A stretch of DNA of 22,213 nt from Kocuria sp. (GTDB taxonomy: Bacteria > Actinomycetota > Actinomycetes > Actinomycetales > Micrococcaceae): positions 1 through 22,213 of the forward strand of contig JAKDJD010000039.1 of NCBI GenBank assembly GCA_030454085.1, read 5' to 3'. The notes beneath the pieces were generated by a model that was not told the DNA's origin, did not search any database, and saw only the letters and a program-made list of their open reading frames with translations. The translations under genes were made by a program, and so were the position numbers. This document shows positions 13,733 through 22,178 of this stretch, one piece after another; within the stretch, counting starts at the first letter, position 1; each line of letters begins with the position of its first letter.

Positions 13733-15479
13733 TCGCGGGGTCGCCATCGTGACGGGTTCCGGGGACCGCGTCGATGAGTGTCCGAGTCAGTCGCTCCCGC
13801 GGGGCGTCGAAGACTTCCCCCGCCGGTCCGGACTCGATCACGCGCCCCTCGGCCATGACCAGGACGTCGTCGGAGATCTGGCGGATGACGGCCAGGTCGT
13901 GACTGATGAACACGTACGAGAGCCCCAGTCGCTCCTGGAGGTCGGCCAGGATATCAAGGATCTGGGCCTGGACCGAAACATCAAGCGCCGAGACCGGTTC
14001 GTCCAGCACGATGAGCTCGGGATCGACCGCGAGCGCCCGAGCGATCGAGACGCGTTGCCTTTGGCCCCCGGAGAGCTCCGCGGGTCGGCGACCGGCCAGG
14101 TCACGAGGGAGAGCCACGAGGTCCAGGAGCTCGGTGACGCGTTCCGCACGCTCCGCGCGGGATCCGATGCGGAAGCCGCGCAATGGTTCCCCGATCGATG
14201 CGGCCACGGTGTATTTCGGGTCGAGGGAACCCGTCGGATCCTGATGGACGAAGCGCGCCCGAGTGGCCAGTTCTCTCCCCTGTCGCCTGTTCCGTGCCAG
14301 GGTTTTCCCGAAGACCTCCAAGACCCCCTGGTCGTAGGATTCCAGGCCGAGGAGAATGCGTGCCGTCGTCGATTTTCCGGACCCCGATTCGCCCACGATC
14401 CCCAGCGTGCGCCCGGGGGTCAGCTCGAGGTCGACGTCGGTCACTGCCTGGACCCGGTGCGGTCCCGCACCGAAAGCCTTGTTGAGCCCCTTGGCTCGCA
14501 CCACGGGCGTGGTTCCCTCCGGAACGGCGCCGGTTTTCCGGTCCGGTACCGCGTGCACCGCCGGCGACGCCGACATCAGTCTCCGAGTGTATTCGTGCTG
14601 GGGGTCGGCGAAGACGCGTTCAGCGCGCCCTTCTTCCACCACACGACCTTTCTCCATGACCAGGATACGGTCCGCGCGATCGCGGGCCACACCGAGGTCG
14701 TGCGTGATCAGCAACAGGCCTGCTCCTGCACGGGCGACCCGATCCTCCAGGAGGTCCAGGATGCTCTTCTGGGCCGAGACGTCGAGCGCGGAGGTCGGCT
14801 CGTCGGCGATCACGAGACGGGGTTCACGCGCGAGAGCGAGGGCGATGAGGACCCGCTGGCGCTGGCCCCCGGAGAGTTCGTGCGGGTACCGCGACCCGTG
14901 GAGTTCGGGGTCGAGTCCGACGTCGGCGAGCGCCGTCGTGATCCGTGCGGCGGCCTGGCGACGCGCGATTCCCGCGGCCCGCAGCGTCTCGGACAGCTGG
15001 GAAGAAACCGTGCGCACCGGGTTGAGACCCGTCCCGGTGTCCTGGGGAACGTATCCCAGCAGGTCGCCGCGGACGTGCTTCCACGCCTTCTCGGAGGCGC
15101 CGCGCATGTCCTGTCCCATCAGCCGTTGTTCGGCCGTTCGTGCGTGCGCGGAACCCGGGAGCAACCCGGCGGCCACGGCGGCGGTGGTCGATTTGCCCGA
15201 TCCGGATTCCCCGACGACGGCCAGGGTCTGCCCGACCGGTACGGTCAGCGATACGCCCTCGACCGCGGGAGACGCGGTGGGTGCGTAGCGCACGGTCAGT
15301 TCGCGCAGGGTGAGGGCGGCGATCTGGTTGTCGGGCCCGTGATCCACGTGAGCGCGGCCCGACCCTTCGGTATCCGCCTCGTGATGGTTCGCGTCCATGG
15401 GTCCGGACGCCGCGGGTTGTGTTTCCGCGGCGCGCTGCTGTGCTCGGGATCGTGCCAGGGTTGGGGTCCAGGGAGTCAT
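13722..15479 (-). CDS. Dpp/Opp-type ABC transporter ATPase, fused double ATP-binding protein
   Basis: A 585-aa cytoplasmic protein joining the two ATPases that are separate DppD and DppF in many bacteria. Domain 1 has Walker A GESGSGKST (90-98), signature LSGGQ (202-206), Walker B VIADEP (223-228) and switch His260. Domain 2 has Walker A GESGSGKST (363-371), signature LSGGQ (469-473) and Walker B VLDEP (491-495), with a matching switch His. Both sites look competent. A 50-residue low-complexity N-terminal tail precedes domain 1. The ATG at 15479 overlaps the permease stop (ATGA). It is the last gene of the operon and powers uptake of a peptide or other small ligand. Confidence 0.93.
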   Translation of the reverse strand: MTPWTPTLARSRAQQRAAETQPAASGPMDANHHEADTEGSGRAHVDHGPDNQIAALTLRELTVRYAPTASPAVEGVSLTVPVGQTLAVVGESGSGKSTTAAVAAGLLPGSAHARTAEQRLMGQDMRGASEKAWKHVRGDLLGYVPQDTGTGLNPVRTVSSQLSETLRAAGIARRQAAARITTALADVGLDPELHGSRYPHELSGGQRQRVLIALALAREPRLVIADEPTSALDVSAQKSILDLLEDRVARAGAGLLLITHDLGVARDRADRILVMEKGRVVEEGRAERVFADPQHEYTRRLMSASPAVHAVPDRKTGAVPEGTTPVVRAKGLNKAFGAGPHRVQAVTDVDLELTPGRTLGIVGESGSGKSTTARILLGLESYDQGVLEVFGKTLARNRRQGRELATRARFVHQDPTGSLDPKYTVAASIGEPLRGFRIGSRAERAERVTELLDLVALPRDLAGRRPAELSGGQRQRVSIARALAVDPELIVLDEPVSALDVSVQAQILDILADLQERLGLSYVFISHDLAVIRQISDDVLVMAEGRVIESGPAGEVFDAPRERLTRTLIDAVPGTRHDGDPANVI

Positions 15480-16369
15480 GATGGTCTCCTCTCCGTTTGG
15501 AGGGCGTGGGCAATGCGATTGACGGATACGACGACGCCCGCGATCACCAGCCCGGGGATCACGGTCATCCACCACGAACTGGCGAGGTAGTCCCGGCCCT
15601 CGGAGATCAGGAGGCCCCATTCGGGGTCGGGCGGCTGGGTCCCGAATCCGAGAAAGCTCAGGGCCGAGATCGCGAGAACCGCCGCACCGAACTCGATGGC
15701 GGCGAGAGCGCCGACGGGTCCGATCGCGTGGGGCAGGACGTGGCGGAAGAGGATCTCAGGTGTCCTGATGCCTGACATGGTCGCGGCCTCGATGAACAGC
15801 GAATTCCTCCAGCGCAGCACTTCGCCCCGCATGAGCCTCGCGAAGGAAGGCACGGAGGCCACAGCGACGGCGACCGCGATGTTCACCGGCCCCGAACCCA
15901 GGGACGCGACCACGGCCAGGGAAAGAAGCAGGGAGGGGACGGACTGGATGACGTCCACGACTCGCATGAGAACGGTGTCCACCACCCGGCCCGCGGTCCC
16001 GGAGACCAGTCCCAGGAAGGTACCGGTCACGAAGGACATGAGGACGGCGATGGCGGTGGTTCCCAGTGAGGCGCCGGCGCCCTGGACGACACGGGAGAAA
16101 ATGTCTCGACCCAGGTGGTCGGTCCCGAACCAGTGGTTGGTGTTCGGCGGCGACAACCGGATGTCGGGGTCACCCAGCAGCGGGTTCTCCGCGACGAACA
16201 GGGAGGGAAGGACGGCCCAGGCCAGAACCACCAGGACCACGAGAGAGGACACGATCAGGCCGAAGGGAAACCGAAGCATCGTCGTCGTGTTCCTGCGGGC
16301 GTGGCCCTGGGCGTCCAACGGTTCTTTCTCGGGGTCCTCACGGCGCGTGCTGAATTCGGTAGCAGTCAT
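15476..16369 (-). CDS. Dpp/Opp-type ABC transporter permease (DppC-like)
   Basis: A 297-aa inner-membrane permease. A 30-residue cytoplasmic tail is followed by TM1 (about 33-57), then GTDHLGRDIFSRV (82-94), the hallmark of the DppC/OppC branch, and five more hydrophobic segments. The EAA loop that docks on the ATPase is at 194-213 (EAATMSGIRTPEILFRHVLP). The ATG at 16369 is chosen because it overlaps the stop of the upstream permease gene (ATGA), and the open frame further upstream is a shadow of that gene. It forms the membrane channel with the DppB-like protein. Confidence 0.93.
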   Translation of the reverse strand: MTATEFSTRREDPEKEPLDAQGHARRNTTTMLRFPFGLIVSSLVVLVVLAWAVLPSLFVAENPLLGDPDIRLSPPNTNHWFGTDHLGRDIFSRVVQGAGASLGTTAIAVLMSFVTGTFLGLVSGTAGRVVDTVLMRVVDVIQSVPSLLLSLAVVASLGSGPVNIAVAVAVASVPSFARLMRGEVLRWRNSLFIEAATMSGIRTPEILFRHVLPHAIGPVGALAAIEFGAAVLAISALSFLGFGTQPPDPEWGLLISEGRDYLASSWWMTVIPGLVIAGVVVSVNRIAHALQTERRPS

Positions 16370-17319
16370 GGGCGCGACTCCTGGACGGGACGGGTTCTGG
16401 GATCGAGGATCGGGTAGAGCAGATCGACCACGAGGTTGACCACCACGAACACGAGAGCGGACAACATCACGACGCCGAGGACCACGGGCATGTCCTGCCC
16501 CGTGACCGATGTTTCGGCGAGCCGACCGATCCCGTTGCGGGTAAAGACCGTCTCGACGATGACCGCGCCACCCAGAACGTTGCCGAGGACCACGCCGGCG
16601 ATCGACAGGAGCGAGACCCCGGCCGGGGGAAGCGCGTGCGAGAGGAGGAGACGCATTCGACTCAGGCCGGCGGCACGGTACGTCGTGACGAATTGCCGCG
16701 TCCACTCCTGGGTGAGGGACCGCAACAGCACCTGGGCGATCATCGCGCCGAGAGGCAGCGAGAGCGTCAGGGCGGGGAGGATGACTCCGGCGAAACCGCG
16801 CGCCCCGATCGCCGGGATGAGGCCCAGTCGGAAGGAGAACAATTGCAGGAGGAGCAGGCCGACCCAGAAGGTCGGTAAGGAGACCCCTACGCTCGGGAGA
16901 CCCGAGAGCAGATTGCGCAACCACGGGTTCCGCACGCCGACGGCGGCGAGTGCCACCAGGATTCCCCCGGGGACGGCGATGAGCAGCGCCCATGCCGCCA
17001 ACTCGATCGTTACGGGCAAGGCCTGGCCGATGGCCGCCGTCACCGGCTGCCCGGTGGAATACGACGTTCCGAGGTTTCCTCGCACGGCGTCGCCGAGAGA
17101 GGTCAAGTACTGGACGATCAGCGGCTGGTCGAAACCGTACTGGTGTCGGATATCGTCGATTTCTTGTTGGGTGGCTGTCGAGAGGTCTCCACCCAGCACG
17201 GCTGCCACGGAGTCTCCGGGCAGGGCGTACAACAGCAGGAAGGCCAGGGTGTAGGCGGCCCACAGAACGAGCACACCGAAACCGAGGCGACGCAGGATCA
17301 TCGCGACCACCGGGTTCAT
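16366..17319 (-). CDS. Dpp/Opp-type ABC transporter permease (DppB-like)
   Basis: A 317-aa inner-membrane permease. TM1 covers about 8-32, and the periplasmic-side segment YGFDQPLIVQYLTSLGDAVRGNLG (61-84) with GTSYSTGQPV is typical of the DppB/OppB branch. The EAA loop is at about 214-233 (YRAAGLSRMRLLLSHALPPA). The ATG at 17319 overlaps the stop of the binding-protein gene (ATGA). It pairs with the DppC-like permease encoded next. The substrate range (peptide, nickel, glycoside, opine) is not set by the permease sequence. Confidence 0.93.
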   Translation of the reverse strand: MNPVVAMILRRLGFGVLVLWAAYTLAFLLLYALPGDSVAAVLGGDLSTATQQEIDDIRHQYGFDQPLIVQYLTSLGDAVRGNLGTSYSTGQPVTAAIGQALPVTIELAAWALLIAVPGGILVALAAVGVRNPWLRNLLSGLPSVGVSLPTFWVGLLLLQLFSFRLGLIPAIGARGFAGVILPALTLSLPLGAMIAQVLLRSLTQEWTRQFVTTYRAAGLSRMRLLLSHALPPAGVSLLSIAGVVLGNVLGGAVIVETVFTRNGIGRLAETSVTGQDMPVVLGVVMLSALVFVVVNLVVDLLYPILDPRTRPVQESRP

Positions 17320-18983
17320 CGGGTGCCTCCTCTCGCGGAGCCGGAGCCGGTCGCGCCGTCGGCGTCGTCCAGCCACGTGTCGTACAGCTCGAAACGTGAA
17401 GACGCCTCGTACCGGAAGCCCTGGACGTGCGGCGACGTCGCCATCACACCGGACAGCTCGACCAACGGGACCGAGTGCGCGTCCTCGATCAGGGTCGACA
17501 CGGAATCGTCGACCAGCTTCTTCCGCTCCGTCGGATCCTTGACGCCGGCAGATCGGTCCAGGTCCTGGTCGACCTGCGCGGGCTCCCGCCTGTTCCGGTT
17601 GGCACCGTTCGCGTCGAAGACGGTCCGGAGCACGTCCGGATCCGAGCGGGTCAGATTCATGAACTCGGCGTCGGCTTCTCCGGATTGCCTGGCCGCTTCG
17701 GTGTTGGCGACCGTCGTCTGCTCGAGCTTCATCTCGATGCCCGACTCCCTCAGCTGCTGCTGCACGAGTTCCAGGAAGGGCGCGGACTGCCAGTACTTGA
17801 CCGTGAAGCTCAGGGTCTGACCGTCCTTCTCCCTCAGACCGGTCTTGTGGTTCATCGTCCATCCGGCCTGGTCGAGAAGTTTCGAGGCGCCGTCGGGGTC
17901 GTGACCCAGCAGGCCGGAGACGTCCTGATAATCCGGCGTGGACCGGGCCAGCAACGATGTCGCCGGCTCCTGGTACCGGGAGAGCAATGCCCGCAACTGG
18001 TCATGGTCGATGGACTTGGTCAGGGCCTTGCGCACGCGTTCGTCGGAGAAGAGCGGCCTGGACTCGTTGAGGATGAGATTGTAGACGACGCCGGGGTTCG
18101 GCCGGTCGAGGATCTTGTAGTCCGAGGCCTGGAGGAGCTCTTCGTCCTGGGGCTGGACCACGGTATCGACGTCGATCTGGTCGGAGGCCAGGCTCCCATT
18201 GCGGACGGTCGCTTCGGGGACGATCGACATGTCCACGGCGTCGAGGTAGGCCGCACCCCTATGGTCTGCCTTGCCAGGGGCCCACGCGTAGTCATCGAAC
18301 CTGTCGAGATGGATGCTCTGCCGCGGAGTGTATTTCGCGAGCCGGAAGGGTCCGGTGCCCACGACGTCGCCCCCGCACCGGTCCTCGGCGGATTTGGCCA
18401 GCGTGGCGTCGGAGTAGAAACCAAGGGTCATGGTGGATGTCGCCTGGAGGAACTGGGCGTTGGGTTCGTCGAAGTCCACCGTGACGGTCCGGTCGTCGGG
18501 CGTCCGTACGTCCGACAGGCCCGTCAGGTAGGTGGACCCCAGGCTGGCCTTGGCCCCCAGGTCCTGGATCGCCCGCAGATTGTTCTTGACGGACTGCGCG
18601 GTGAAATCCGTTCCGTCCTGGAATGTGACCCCGTCCCGGAGGTGGAACGTGAACTCGGTCGAATCGTCGTTCACGTCCCACGATTCCGCGAGCCAGGGCT
18701 CCAACTCACCGGACTCCGGGTCCTGGTAGGTCAACGAGTCGGTGACCTGTCTGGTCACGTTGAGGGCGACGTTCTGACCGGCTTGTTGTCCGTCCACGCA
18801 CCCGGGGTCGGCGTCGAAGGCAAGGCGGAGGGTTCCTCCGGAGACAGGGGAATCCGAGGTGTGCTTGTTTCCGGTGTTCTCGGAGGATCCGCACCCGGTC
18901 AGCACGAGCAAGGTGCTGAAACCGAGAGCAAGGAGACTGGCCCAACGGAAGTGAGGCTTCCGATCTCGGGGCGGCAAGGGCAT
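17316..18983 (-). CDS. ABC transporter substrate-binding lipoprotein, SBP family 5
   Basis: A 555-aa exported lipoprotein. A basic N-terminus (RDRKPHFRW) and hydrophobic stretch (15-29) lead to the lipobox LVLTGC with lipidated Cys31, followed by a Ser/Gly/Thr linker. The mature part matches family 5 binding proteins of peptide and nickel importers (SGGTLRLAFDADP near 48-60, LEPWLAESWDVNDD, HLRDGVTFQDGTDFTAQSVKNN, VGTGPFRLAKY). The ATG at 18983 follows AGGAAG. The gene is first in an operon with two permeases and a fused ATPase, so it sets the transporter's specificity. Ligand unknown. Its translation start lies in a 9-bp inverted repeat that may control expression. Confidence 0.93.
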   Translation of the reverse strand: MPLPPRDRKPHFRWASLLALGFSTLLVLTGCGSSENTGNKHTSDSPVSGGTLRLAFDADPGCVDGQQAGQNVALNVTRQVTDSLTYQDPESGELEPWLAESWDVNDDSTEFTFHLRDGVTFQDGTDFTAQSVKNNLRAIQDLGAKASLGSTYLTGLSDVRTPDDRTVTVDFDEPNAQFLQATSTMTLGFYSDATLAKSAEDRCGGDVVGTGPFRLAKYTPRQSIHLDRFDDYAWAPGKADHRGAAYLDAVDMSIVPEATVRNGSLASDQIDVDTVVQPQDEELLQASDYKILDRPNPGVVYNLILNESRPLFSDERVRKALTKSIDHDQLRALLSRYQEPATSLLARSTPDYQDVSGLLGHDPDGASKLLDQAGWTMNHKTGLREKDGQTLSFTVKYWQSAPFLELVQQQLRESGIEMKLEQTTVANTEAARQSGEADAEFMNLTRSDPDVLRTVFDANGANRNRREPAQVDQDLDRSAGVKDPTERKKLVDDSVSTLIEDAHSVPLVELSGVMATSPHVQGFRYEASSRFELYDTWLDDADGATGSGSARGGTR

Positions 18984-19051
18984 GAGAATCTTCCTGGGGA
19001 ATTGTTTCGGGCATCATGACGACGGCGACGCCCGACCCGCCCAAGATTCTC
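18984..19051 (-). promoter_or_regulatory. Structured mRNA leader that could mask the lipoprotein start
   Basis: In the mRNA, GAGAATCTT (19051-19043) is a perfect 9-bp complement of AAGATTCTC (18992-18984). The second arm lies between and partly within the AGGAAG ribosome site and directly abuts the ATG. Inside the 50-base loop a second 6-bp pair, TCGGGC/GCCCGA, can form. Such a fold would block ribosome entry, so this may be an RNA switch, thermometer or protein-binding leader. Confidence 0.5.
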
Positions 19052-19320
19052 GGGGGGATTGCGGCGCCGCTCAGCGGATAGGACAGTCCAATGCCTCGAA
19101 GCGCGAGGCCAGCGCCCAGGCCTGGGAATTCCTGAAAGCGGTCACGATGCGGTTCCTCTGGATTGCGAGTGACACGGGGTCATGCCGTGCGTCTGCCATC
19201 AGGCTATCCATCCCCGTCGCCAGAGTCAGAGGAATTGAAAGAATCCGTCATCTGGCTCAAGAAAACGCAGTCTTGGGCGATCGACGTCGTCCCTCCCCTG
19301 CGCAGAGCCTGCAACCGGGA
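19052..19320. other. Gene-free stretch between ABC operon and repeat cluster
   Basis: Together with flanking elements, the gap between the lipoprotein and LysR genes is 493 bp. I find no convincing coding frame in it. GCCTCG/CGAGGC (around 19094-19110) and CCAGGCCTGG (around 19116-19125) form short dyads. The ABC operon promoter is expected here but no clear -35/-10 pair was found. Confidence 0.35.
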
Positions 19321-19348
19321 CCGCGAGGTGGCAACGCCGTGCACTTTT
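19321..19348 (+). repeat. GAGGTGGCA repeat, copy A
   Basis: Core CGAGGTGGCA-N5-GTGC at 19324-19342, preceded by CCG and followed within a few bases by a TTTT run. It is inverted relative to copies B and C; its 13-bp CCGCGAGGTGGCA is the exact reverse complement of the matching segments in B and C, so a long hairpin is possible. Confidence 0.75.
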
Positions 19349-19383
19349 CACGCCGAAATCCGCACAAACCTGCCACCTCGCGG
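19321..19383 (-). terminator. Long inverted repeat downstream of lysR
   Basis: Copies A and B give a perfect 13-bp stem (19321-19333 with 19371-19383) with a 37-base loop in the LysR transcript; A and C give an alternative with a 67-base loop. It could end or stabilise the transcript. There is no U-tract after the stem, so function as a terminator is inferred from position only. Confidence 0.4.
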
Positions 19384-19384
19384 C
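19361..19384 (-). repeat. GAGGTGGCA repeat, copy B
   Basis: Minus-strand core CGAGGTGGCA-N5-GTGC at 19380-19362. It is in tandem with copy C at a 30-bp period, downstream of the LysR stop codon. It can pair over 13 bp with copy A with a 37-base loop. Confidence 0.75.
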
Positions 19385-19415
19385 AAAAGATGCACCGAAT
19401 TGCCACCTCGCGGCG
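19384..19415 (-). repeat. GAGGTGGCA repeat, copy C
   Basis: Minus-strand core CGAGGTGGCA-N5-GTGC at 19410-19392, followed by a TTTT run as in copy A. It lies 62 bp after the LysR stop and reads in the direction of LysR transcription. Confidence 0.75.
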
Positions 19416-19476
19416 GGAAGTAGGGAAGCAGCCAACCTGAGGCGTTCCGTTGGCACCGCGCTCGTCGGAGCCGGGG

Positions 19477-20406
19477 TTACTCCGTCAGCCGCAGTTCGGG
19501 TTCCGGTGCGGTTTCTCCCCGGACGGCCTCCTGGAATGCCTCCCGGCAGGCGAGGATGGCGGGGTGGCTCGCGCGGCCCGTGCGATTCGACGTGTAGACC
19601 ATCCGGTGGTCGTCCCCCGGAAGACCGATCAGCCGGGTTCCAGCCAAGTATTGCCGGTTGAGCAGGGCGGGGATCAGGGCGACGGCGTGCCCCGTACGAA
19701 CCAGGTGTGCCTGGATGAGGGGGTTCCTGGTGTCGAATCGGACCCTCGGTTCGAATCCGGCGCTGCGGCAGATTCCGCGGGCCCACTGGCCCGTTGGTTG
19801 GTCCTCGGGATCCATCGCCCAGGGCGCGTCCTTGAGGTCGCTGAATCGACGAGGCATCTCGGCCAGAGGACCCTCTCCCGGGATGACCAGGTTCAGCGGG
19901 TCCCTGATCACGGTGATCCGGTCCACCCCTTCCCGTACCGGTTCGGCCAGCCCCGGGTATTCCTCTCCGATGATCACGTCGAATTCATGCGCGAGGAGTC
20001 CTTCATAGGCTTCCCCGACTTCCCGCTGAGTGATATCGACCGCAAGCTTCGGGTGCCTCTCGTCGAGAATGTCCAGAGCCCGCGAAGCGACCGTCATGAC
20101 CGCGGTCTGGAAGGCCCCGATGCGCAACGTCCCGCCCACCTCGGTGTGGGAACCCGCCAGCTCGGACTCGGCGAGCTCCATGCGGGCGAGCATGGCGTCC
20201 GCGTGGTGGACCAGATTTTCCGCCTCAGGAGTCAGACGAACCCCGCGCCCCACGTGTTCCAGGAGCACGACGCCGGCCTCCCGCTCCATCAGGGCCAACT
20301 GCTGGGACACGGCGGAGGGTGTGTACGCCATCGATCGGGCGACCTTCGCCAACGTCCCCATGCGTTGGACTTCGCGAAGCATACGGAGCCGCTGAAGATT
20401 GAGCAC
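19477..20406 (-). CDS. LysR family transcriptional regulator
   Basis: A 309-aa regulator. Residues 1-65 hold the winged helix-turn-helix (MGTLAKVARSMAYTPSAVSQQLALMEREAG), with the linker helix to about 88 and the periplasmic-binding-protein-like effector domain from about 92 to 290 (GGTLRIGAFQTAVMTVA begins it). The start is GTG at 20406 with GGAGGAAG about 6 bases upstream. It is divergent from an EamA exporter gene, the usual arrangement for a LysR activator of an amino acid or metabolite exporter. The effector is probably the exported molecule or a related amino acid, but nothing in the sequence names it. Confidence 0.93.
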   Translation of the reverse strand: MLNLQRLRMLREVQRMGTLAKVARSMAYTPSAVSQQLALMEREAGVVLLEHVGRGVRLTPEAENLVHHADAMLARMELAESELAGSHTEVGGTLRIGAFQTAVMTVASRALDILDERHPKLAVDITQREVGEAYEGLLAHEFDVIIGEEYPGLAEPVREGVDRITVIRDPLNLVIPGEGPLAEMPRRFSDLKDAPWAMDPEDQPTGQWARGICRSAGFEPRVRFDTRNPLIQAHLVRTGHAVALIPALLNRQYLAGTRLIGLPGDDHRMVYTSNRTGRASHPAILACREAFQEAVRGETAPEPELRLTE

Positions 20407-20681
20407 GGTTTTCTTCCTCCCGGGATCCGCGGGCGCCAGTCGTCTCCCCGGCTGTTCCGGGATCTCGTCAGTGCGGGCTGTCGGTGAGTGGCGGTGCCCG
20501 ACGTCGGCGGTCGACGTCGTTCGACCATTCCGTCCGATGATTATTTTTTCTTACCTTTCGGGATTAGATACATTCGCTAGACTACCCATTCCCTGAAGGA
20601 TCATGCTTAATACAGGCCCCTCCCGCGTTGTTCCGGGGATCGGGGCGCCATCATGACATTCGTTCCTTCAGGAGGTGAGCC
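20407..20681. promoter_or_regulatory. Divergent control region of lysR and exporter
   Basis: A 275-bp gap with an AT-rich island at about 20535-20615 in otherwise GC-rich DNA. TAGACT (20578-20583) and TAATAC (20608-20613) could be -10 boxes for the exporter, but matching -35 boxes are poor, as expected for an activator-dependent promoter. The LysR binding site probably overlaps this island; no single T-N11-A dyad stands out clearly. Confidence 0.45.
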
Positions 20682-21707
20682 GTGAACACCATGAACACCG
20701 GACCCGCAACAGGTGTGACCCCGGCAGTCGTGACCACCGGCTCGATACCCACCGTGAGCCCGGGGGCGGGCTCTCCCCGGAGCATGGCACCCGGGATCCT
20801 GTTCGTCATCGGTTCCTGCACGTCCCTCCAACTGGGTGCCTCGATCGCGACGTCGCTGTTCCCGCAGCTCGGCCCCTGGGGCGTTACCTCGTTGCGGATG
20901 CTGTTTGCGGCGGTCATTCTGCTGGTCATCACGCGGCCGCGGGTCGCCGGATGGACCGGCAAGCAGTGGCGTTCCGTGGTCCTTTTCGGGCTCGCTCTGG
21001 CCGGCATGAACGGCTTCTTCTACGCTGGCATCGCGCGCATCCCTCTCGGAGCGGGTGTGGCCATCGAATTCCTGGGCCCCTTGGCGCTGGCCGCTATCCT
21101 CTCCCGCAGGATCGTGGACTTCCTGTGGGTGCTGCTCGCCCTGGCCGGGATGGCCGTGCTCGGCATCGAGAGCGTGACCACCGCGAGCGCCGCTCTGGAC
21201 CCCATCGGTGTGGTCTGCGTGCTCATCGCCGGCGCGTTCTGGGCCGTCTACGTCCTGACGAGTGCCCAGGTCGGGCGCACCGTCCCCGGGACCGGTGGTC
21301 TGGCCGTCGCGATGGTGGTCGCGGCCGTGGTTCTTGCCCCGGTCGGTGGGCCTTCGGCGGTCCATGCCTTCTCCGACCCGAATCTCCTGGTCATGGGGGC
21401 CGTGGTCGGGCTGATGTCCTCGGTCATTCCCTACAGTCTCGAGCTCAAGGCGTTGCGCCGTCTGCCGAATGCGACCTTCAGCATTCTGCTGAGCCTCGAG
21501 CCAGCTTTCGCCGCCCTCTTTGGTTTCCTTCTGCTGCATCAGGTCGTCGGTCCGCTCCGGTTCATCGCCATCGCGCTGGTGATTCTCGCGTCGATGGGCA
21601 CCACGCTGTCCGCGACCAAGGTCCGGCTGCCGGGCTCGGCACGTCGTCGTGACAGGAAAGCCCAGCGGTCAGAGGAGGAGAGCCGCGAGCAGGTCGCCGC
21701 GAGGTGA
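20682..21707 (+). CDS. EamA/DMT family exporter, RhtA-like
   Basis: A 341-aa inner-membrane protein with ten hydrophobic helices in two EamA repeats (about 36-165 and 185-312), resembling RhtA-type amino acid and metabolite exporters. IARIPLGAGVAIEFLGPLALA ends the first half, and LPNATFSILLSLEPAFAALFGFLLL is the conserved glutamate-bearing segment of the second half. The first 35 residues are a Thr/Gly/Pro-rich tail, and the last 30 are charged. The start is GTG at 20682, with a near-perfect AGGAGGTGA site 5 bases upstream; ATG at 20691 is less well placed. LysR at 20406 is the likely activator. A threonine or homoserine-like substrate is possible by family only. Confidence 0.9.
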   Translation: MNTMNTGPATGVTPAVVTTGSIPTVSPGAGSPRSMAPGILFVIGSCTSLQLGASIATSLFPQLGPWGVTSLRMLFAAVILLVITRPRVAGWTGKQWRSVVLFGLALAGMNGFFYAGIARIPLGAGVAIEFLGPLALAAILSRRIVDFLWVLLALAGMAVLGIESVTTASAALDPIGVVCVLIAGAFWAVYVLTSAQVGRTVPGTGGLAVAMVVAAVVLAPVGGPSAVHAFSDPNLLVMGAVVGLMSSVIPYSLELKALRRLPNATFSILLSLEPAFAALFGFLLLHQVVGPLRFIAIALVILASMGTTLSATKVRLPGSARRRDRKAQRSEEESREQVAAR

Positions 21708-21741
21708 GACACGGCTCGCCCGGGAGGGCTATGGTCGGCTC

Positions 21742-22131
21742 ATGCGAACATTCGTGTACGACGACGCCTGCGGGCCCTGCGTTCCTGCGGCCCGGTTCCT
21801 GGATCGCCGGACTCGCGACCGCCTCGACGTCGTGCCCTTCTCCCGGGTCCAGGAAGAACTCACGGACGGTGAGTGCGAGAGGTTCCTCGAAGAAGCCGTC
21901 TATGCGGAGGGCCCACGACCGCCCGAGGGGAAGCTCCTCCCCGGGGCGCGGAGGTTCTGGGGACACGAATCCATCGGCAAAGCCCTTCTTGCCTCGCCGC
22001 ATCGTGTCGATAGGCTCGCGGGCCGACTGATCCTGGCACCCGTGGCCTCGGTCGGGGCCCGGTGGGTCTACGCGTGGTTCTCCTCCAACCGGTGGCGCTT
22101 CGGCGGGGGATCCTGCGGCGTCCGAGGGTAG
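21742..22131 (+). CDS. DCC family (DUF393) thiol-disulfide-like protein
   Basis: A 129-aa small protein. The N-terminus MRTFVYDDACGPC places Cys10 and Cys13 in the D-x-x-C-x-x-C pattern that defines the DCC family, a thioredoxin-like group of uncertain function. A hydrophobic stretch (about residues 92-106) and a Gly/Cys-rich tail follow. The start at 21742 is chosen because family members begin a few residues before the YD motif; the frame is open upstream to 21649 but that overlaps the exporter gene. The ribosome site is weak (GGAGGG 13 bases upstream). It lies 34 bp after the exporter gene and may be co-transcribed with it. Confidence 0.8.
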   Translation: MRTFVYDDACGPCVPAARFLDRRTRDRLDVVPFSRVQEELTDGECERFLEEAVYAEGPRPPEGKLLPGARRFWGHESIGKALLASPHRVDRLAGRLILAPVASVGARWVYAWFSSNRWRFGGGSCGVRG

Positions 22132-22178
22132 ACGCGTCACGGTACGTCTCGCACGTCCGGACCGATGTCCACCCCTCC

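Noticed and set aside
13749..15590. 613-aa plus-strand frame opposite the ABC ATPase
   Set aside because: Shadow of a gene with two full sets of ABC motifs.
13722..18983. Calling the ABC importer a methionine or nickel transporter because it precedes the SAM-controlled operon
   Set aside because: It is transcribed upstream of, not under, the riboswitch; methionine importers of the MetNIQ type look different, and family 5 binding proteins have wide specificity.
17427..19019. 530-aa plus-strand frame opposite the binding lipoprotein
   Set aside because: Shadow of a family 5 binding protein with lipobox; frame composition is typical of GC-rich antisense.
19321..19415. CRISPR-like array
   Set aside because: Only three copies, in mixed orientation, with no uniform spacers and no cas genes nearby.
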